Below the pieces are notes generated by a model. The model was not told where the DNA came from. It worked only from the letters and a program-made list of their open reading frames with translations, and searched no databases. This document shows, one piece after another, positions 62,058 through 64,000 of a DNA stretch of 64,000 bases. The stretch is from contig DASUHA010000005.1 in the NCBI GenBank assembly GCA_036273735.1, positions 1 to 64,000 of the forward strand, written 5' to 3'. The DNA comes from 13-2-20CM-66-19 sp036273735 (GTDB lineage Bacteria > Pseudomonadota > Gammaproteobacteria > Steroidobacterales > Steroidobacteraceae). The stretch's first letter is position 1, and each line of letters begins with the position of its first letter. The translations under genes were made by a program, and so were the position numbers.

Positions 62058-62690
62058 CTAGCTATTGCCGGATCGCATCGCCCGGAAAATCTCCGCAATC
62101 CTTTCGGGTGCCCGCGGGCGCGCGTACATGCGTTCGACGTATGCGCGCAGCGTCGGACACTCGCCCAGCAGCTGGACCTCGCCCGCCCAATCCAGCGTGT
62201 ATGCCGTTACGAAGTCCGCGACGGTCACCCGATCGCCCACGACATACGTCCGGTCTTTCATGTGACGCTCGAGCACGGACGCCATGGGAAGGAAGTCCCG
62301 GCGCGCGAGTGCCACGTCGGCGGGCAGGCGGTCCCGCTCCGGATAGAGTGAAGTGTGCTTCGTGATCCGCCATAACGGCTGCTCGAGCTCCGTCACGGCG
62401 AAGAGGATCCAGCGGTTGACCTCTGCTCGTTGGCGCAGGTCGGTTGGCAGCAGGCCGCGGTCGGGATACTTCTCCGCGAGATAAAGCACGATGGCGGCCG
62501 ATTCGGTGAGGACCAGGTCGCCGTCCACGAGCACGGGCACTTTGCCCGCAGGGTTGATGGCAAGAAATTCAGCCTTGCCATGCTCCCGGCGTTGCAGGTT
62601 GACGGTCACGGCATCGAAGTCGACGCCGAGCTCCTGCAGCGTCCAGCGGGCGCGGATCGAGCGGGTGGGACCGAATTCGTAGAGCTTCAT
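62058..62690 (-). CDS. Glutathione S-transferase, paralogue A
   Basis: 210 residues. It conjugates glutathione to electrophiles. The thioredoxin N-domain (MKLYEFGPTRSIRARWTLQE, cis-Pro GKVPVLVDGDLVLTES) and the helical C-domain (YVVGDRVTVADFVTAYTLDWA) are complete. The Ser in PTRS is the likely catalytic residue. It is closely similar to the GST at 63214, with the same first nine residues and many shared blocks (NPAGK, ESxAIVLYLAEKY, ARRDFLPMA). Confidence 0.93.
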   Translation of the reverse strand: MKLYEFGPTRSIRARWTLQELGVDFDAVTVNLQRREHGKAEFLAINPAGKVPVLVDGDLVLTESAAIVLYLAEKYPDRGLLPTDLRQRAEVNRWILFAVTELEQPLWRITKHTSLYPERDRLPADVALARRDFLPMASVLERHMKDRTYVVGDRVTVADFVTAYTLDWAGEVQLLGECPTLRAYVERMYARPRAPERIAEIFRAMRSGNS

Positions 62691-62733
62691 CGCAACCTCC
62701 TAGTGCTACGGGGATGAGTCCGGTGGACTCACC

Positions 62734-63141
62734 TTATAGATTGGGCGCGCGCTGCCGCAACGCCCTGAGGAAACCTGCTTTATCAGCCGGCGAGATCAGG
62801 AGTACCTTTCCGCTCCGGCAGGTGATCTCCAGACGATCCATCGAGAGCGCCGGACCGGAGCGCACGCTGTCGGACTCACGGATCTCGCAGATGTCGGCGA
62901 ACGCGATACGCCAGGTGAAAGGACCGCAGTGCGCAATGAGCTGCTCGCGCGACAGCTCGTAGTAGGTCGATATCAGGATCCAGCAGACGAGAATGGCGGC
63001 GAGACACGCCATGCCAACAGGGATCCACGGCAGCCGGCTGCCGGGTTGCGCGCCGAAGAGGGCGGCCAGCGCAATACCGGGCATCAGGATCCCGATCCAT
63101 TTGAATCGTCCGTCGACTTTCGAGCGGAATACGGGCGTCAT
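62734..63141 (-). CDS. Small membrane protein with PH-like domain
   Basis: 135 residues from ATG 63141. Two TM segments (WIGILMPGIALAALFGA and WIPVGMACLAAILVCWIL) are followed by a soluble part TYYELSREQLIAHCGPFTWRI...LEITCRSGKVLLISPADKAGFLRAL. The end resembles bacterial PH (bPH) domains. Function unknown. It lies between the two paralogous GST genes on the same strand, with 43- and 72-base gaps. Confidence 0.7.
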   Translation of the reverse strand: MTPVFRSKVDGRFKWIGILMPGIALAALFGAQPGSRLPWIPVGMACLAAILVCWILISTYYELSREQLIAHCGPFTWRIAFADICEIRESDSVRSGPALSMDRLEITCRSGKVLLISPADKAGFLRALRQRAPNL

Positions 63142-63213
63142 GGGGCGCACTCTAGCCCGGTTTCCGGGGGCGCCCAAGTTCCGGCTTTCGCTTTATCCAC
63201 GTTCCAGGCAGCC

Positions 63214-63855
63214 TCAGCTTGCCGTGCCGGACCGCAGCGTTCGGAAGGCCTCGACGATCCGCAGTGGCGCCCGCGGCCGCGCGTACATGCGCTCCAGGTA
63301 AGCGCGCAACGTGGGGAACCCGTCAAGCAGGTGTACGGGTGTCACGCTTGCCATATCGAGTGTGTATGCAAGGACGAAGTCGGCTGCCGTGACGTCGTCA
63401 CCGACGACGTAGTCGCGGCCCTGCATGTGCTCCTCGAGCACGGCGGCCATGGGCAGGAAATCCCGGCGCGCCAGCTCAACGTCTGCGGGGATTCGCTCTC
63501 CTTGCGGCAGGATGGCGGTGTGTTTGGCAATTCGCCACACCGGCTGCTCGAGCTCGGTGGCCGCGAAGAGGATCCAGCGGTAAGCCTCCGCACGAAGCGT
63601 GGGGTAGGTGGGAAGGAAGCCCCGATTCCGGTACTTCTCGGCGAGGTACAGGACGATGGCCACCGATTCGGTCAGGACGAAGTCGCCATCGACCAATACC
63701 GGCAGCTTGCCCGCCGGGTTGAGCTCCAGGAACTCGGGGCTGCGGTGCGCGGCCGTCGCCATATCGACCGTGATGGCCTCGAAGTCCACGCGCAGCTCCT
63801 GGAGTATCCAGCGCACGCGTGTGGACCGGGTCGGGCCGAATTCGTAAAGCTTCAT
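63214..63855 (-). CDS. Glutathione S-transferase, paralogue B
   Basis: 213 residues. Same fold and motifs as paralogue A: MKLYEFGPTRSTRVRWILQE, GKLPVLVDGDFVLTES, ELEQPVWRIAKHTA, YVVGDDVTAADFVLAYTLDMA. Similarity along the whole length shows a local duplication. It may be the first gene of a three-gene leftward transcript with the PH-like protein and paralogue A. The last 145 bases of the window (63856-64000) hold no gene I can support. Confidence 0.93.
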   Translation of the reverse strand: MKLYEFGPTRSTRVRWILQELRVDFEAITVDMATAAHRSPEFLELNPAGKLPVLVDGDFVLTESVAIVLYLAEKYRNRGFLPTYPTLRAEAYRWILFAATELEQPVWRIAKHTAILPQGERIPADVELARRDFLPMAAVLEEHMQGRDYVVGDDVTAADFVLAYTLDMASVTPVHLLDGFPTLRAYLERMYARPRAPLRIVEAFRTLRSGTAS

Positions 63856-64000
63856 CGCAGCCTCCTGAGGGCCGGCGGGAATCCGGCGCCTCTTTCCCTT
63901 TAGCCGCGCGGCACCGAGTGATTTCGACGGGGAGTGAGGTCCGCCTGCTCTCCGGCTCTCGGGCGCCGGTCCTTGCTTTGGGTTTGGGCGACTGTTACGC

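Overview
The window is high-GC, gene-dense bacterial chromosome. The block tRNA-Tyr, tRNA-Gly, tRNA-Thr, tuf, tRNA-Trp, secE, nusG, rplKAJL, rpoBC (38.6-52.6 kb) is the classical gammaproteobacterial order. A HiPIP, TonB-dependent uptake, a MetX-type acyltransferase of xanthomonad style and a periplasmic methyltransferase fit a soil or freshwater gammaproteobacterium near Xanthomonadales, Nevskiales or Steroidobacterales. That placement is inference; the class-level call is firmer.

Layout, left to right. 0-4.7 kb: a truncated GST divergent from a LysR regulator, a secreted protein with a sorting-signal-like C-terminus, a small lipoprotein, and a divergent GlxA-type regulator / isonitrile-hydratase-like pair sharing a perfect inverted repeat. 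4.7-10.3 kb: an L-fucose (or related aldose) utilisation locus with aldose dehydrogenase, L-fuconate dehydratase, IclR regulator, FucP-type symporter and mutarotase, plus a methyltransferase. 10.3-14.9 kb: a leftward run of acetyltransferase, MarR-acetyltransferase fusion, GFA protein and two aldo/keto reductases, then a small His-rich secreted protein. 15.2-20.4 kb: a large Asp-box/BNR beta-propeller protein converging on an alkylation-repair pair (Ogt, Ada-AlkA). 20.7-25.8 kb: TonB receptor, YfiR-like protein and hybrid histidine kinase as one unit. 26-27.5 kb: a secreted lipase-like lipoprotein.

27.6-29.9 kb is a patch of visibly lower GC with small membrane or secreted hypotheticals, some apparently broken. 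30-34.6 kb is a leftward set: PilZ, a long MerR, a P-type metal ATPase with a His-rich insertion, a histidine kinase and a HiPIP, with translational overlaps at PilZ/MerR and kinase/HiPIP. 34.8-38.5 kb: MetX-family acyltransferase, RluB-like pseudouridine synthase, and an HPF-like protein translationally coupled to a bacterial eRF1-like (baeRF) protein.

38.6-52.6 kb is the translation/transcription operon. Its gaps carry notable RNA structure: a tandem 87-bp repeat, two copies of a two-hairpin element with a compensatory base change, an L10 leader region and a rplL-rpoB attenuator. After rpoC the expected rpsL-rpsG-fusA genes are absent. Instead two near-identical BNR propeller genes, duplicated together with their upstream DNA, flank a small-ORF/nucleotidyltransferase pair and a DUF2937 protein. 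The window ends with a periplasmic methyltransferase and two paralogous GSTs around a small membrane protein.

I found no CRISPR array, transposase, integrase, rRNA or prophage. The best candidates for under-described biology are the HPF-baeRF pair, the two-hairpin intergenic element, the tandem 87-bp repeat, the duplicated BNR genes, and the MerR with an extra domain next to the His-rich ATPase.
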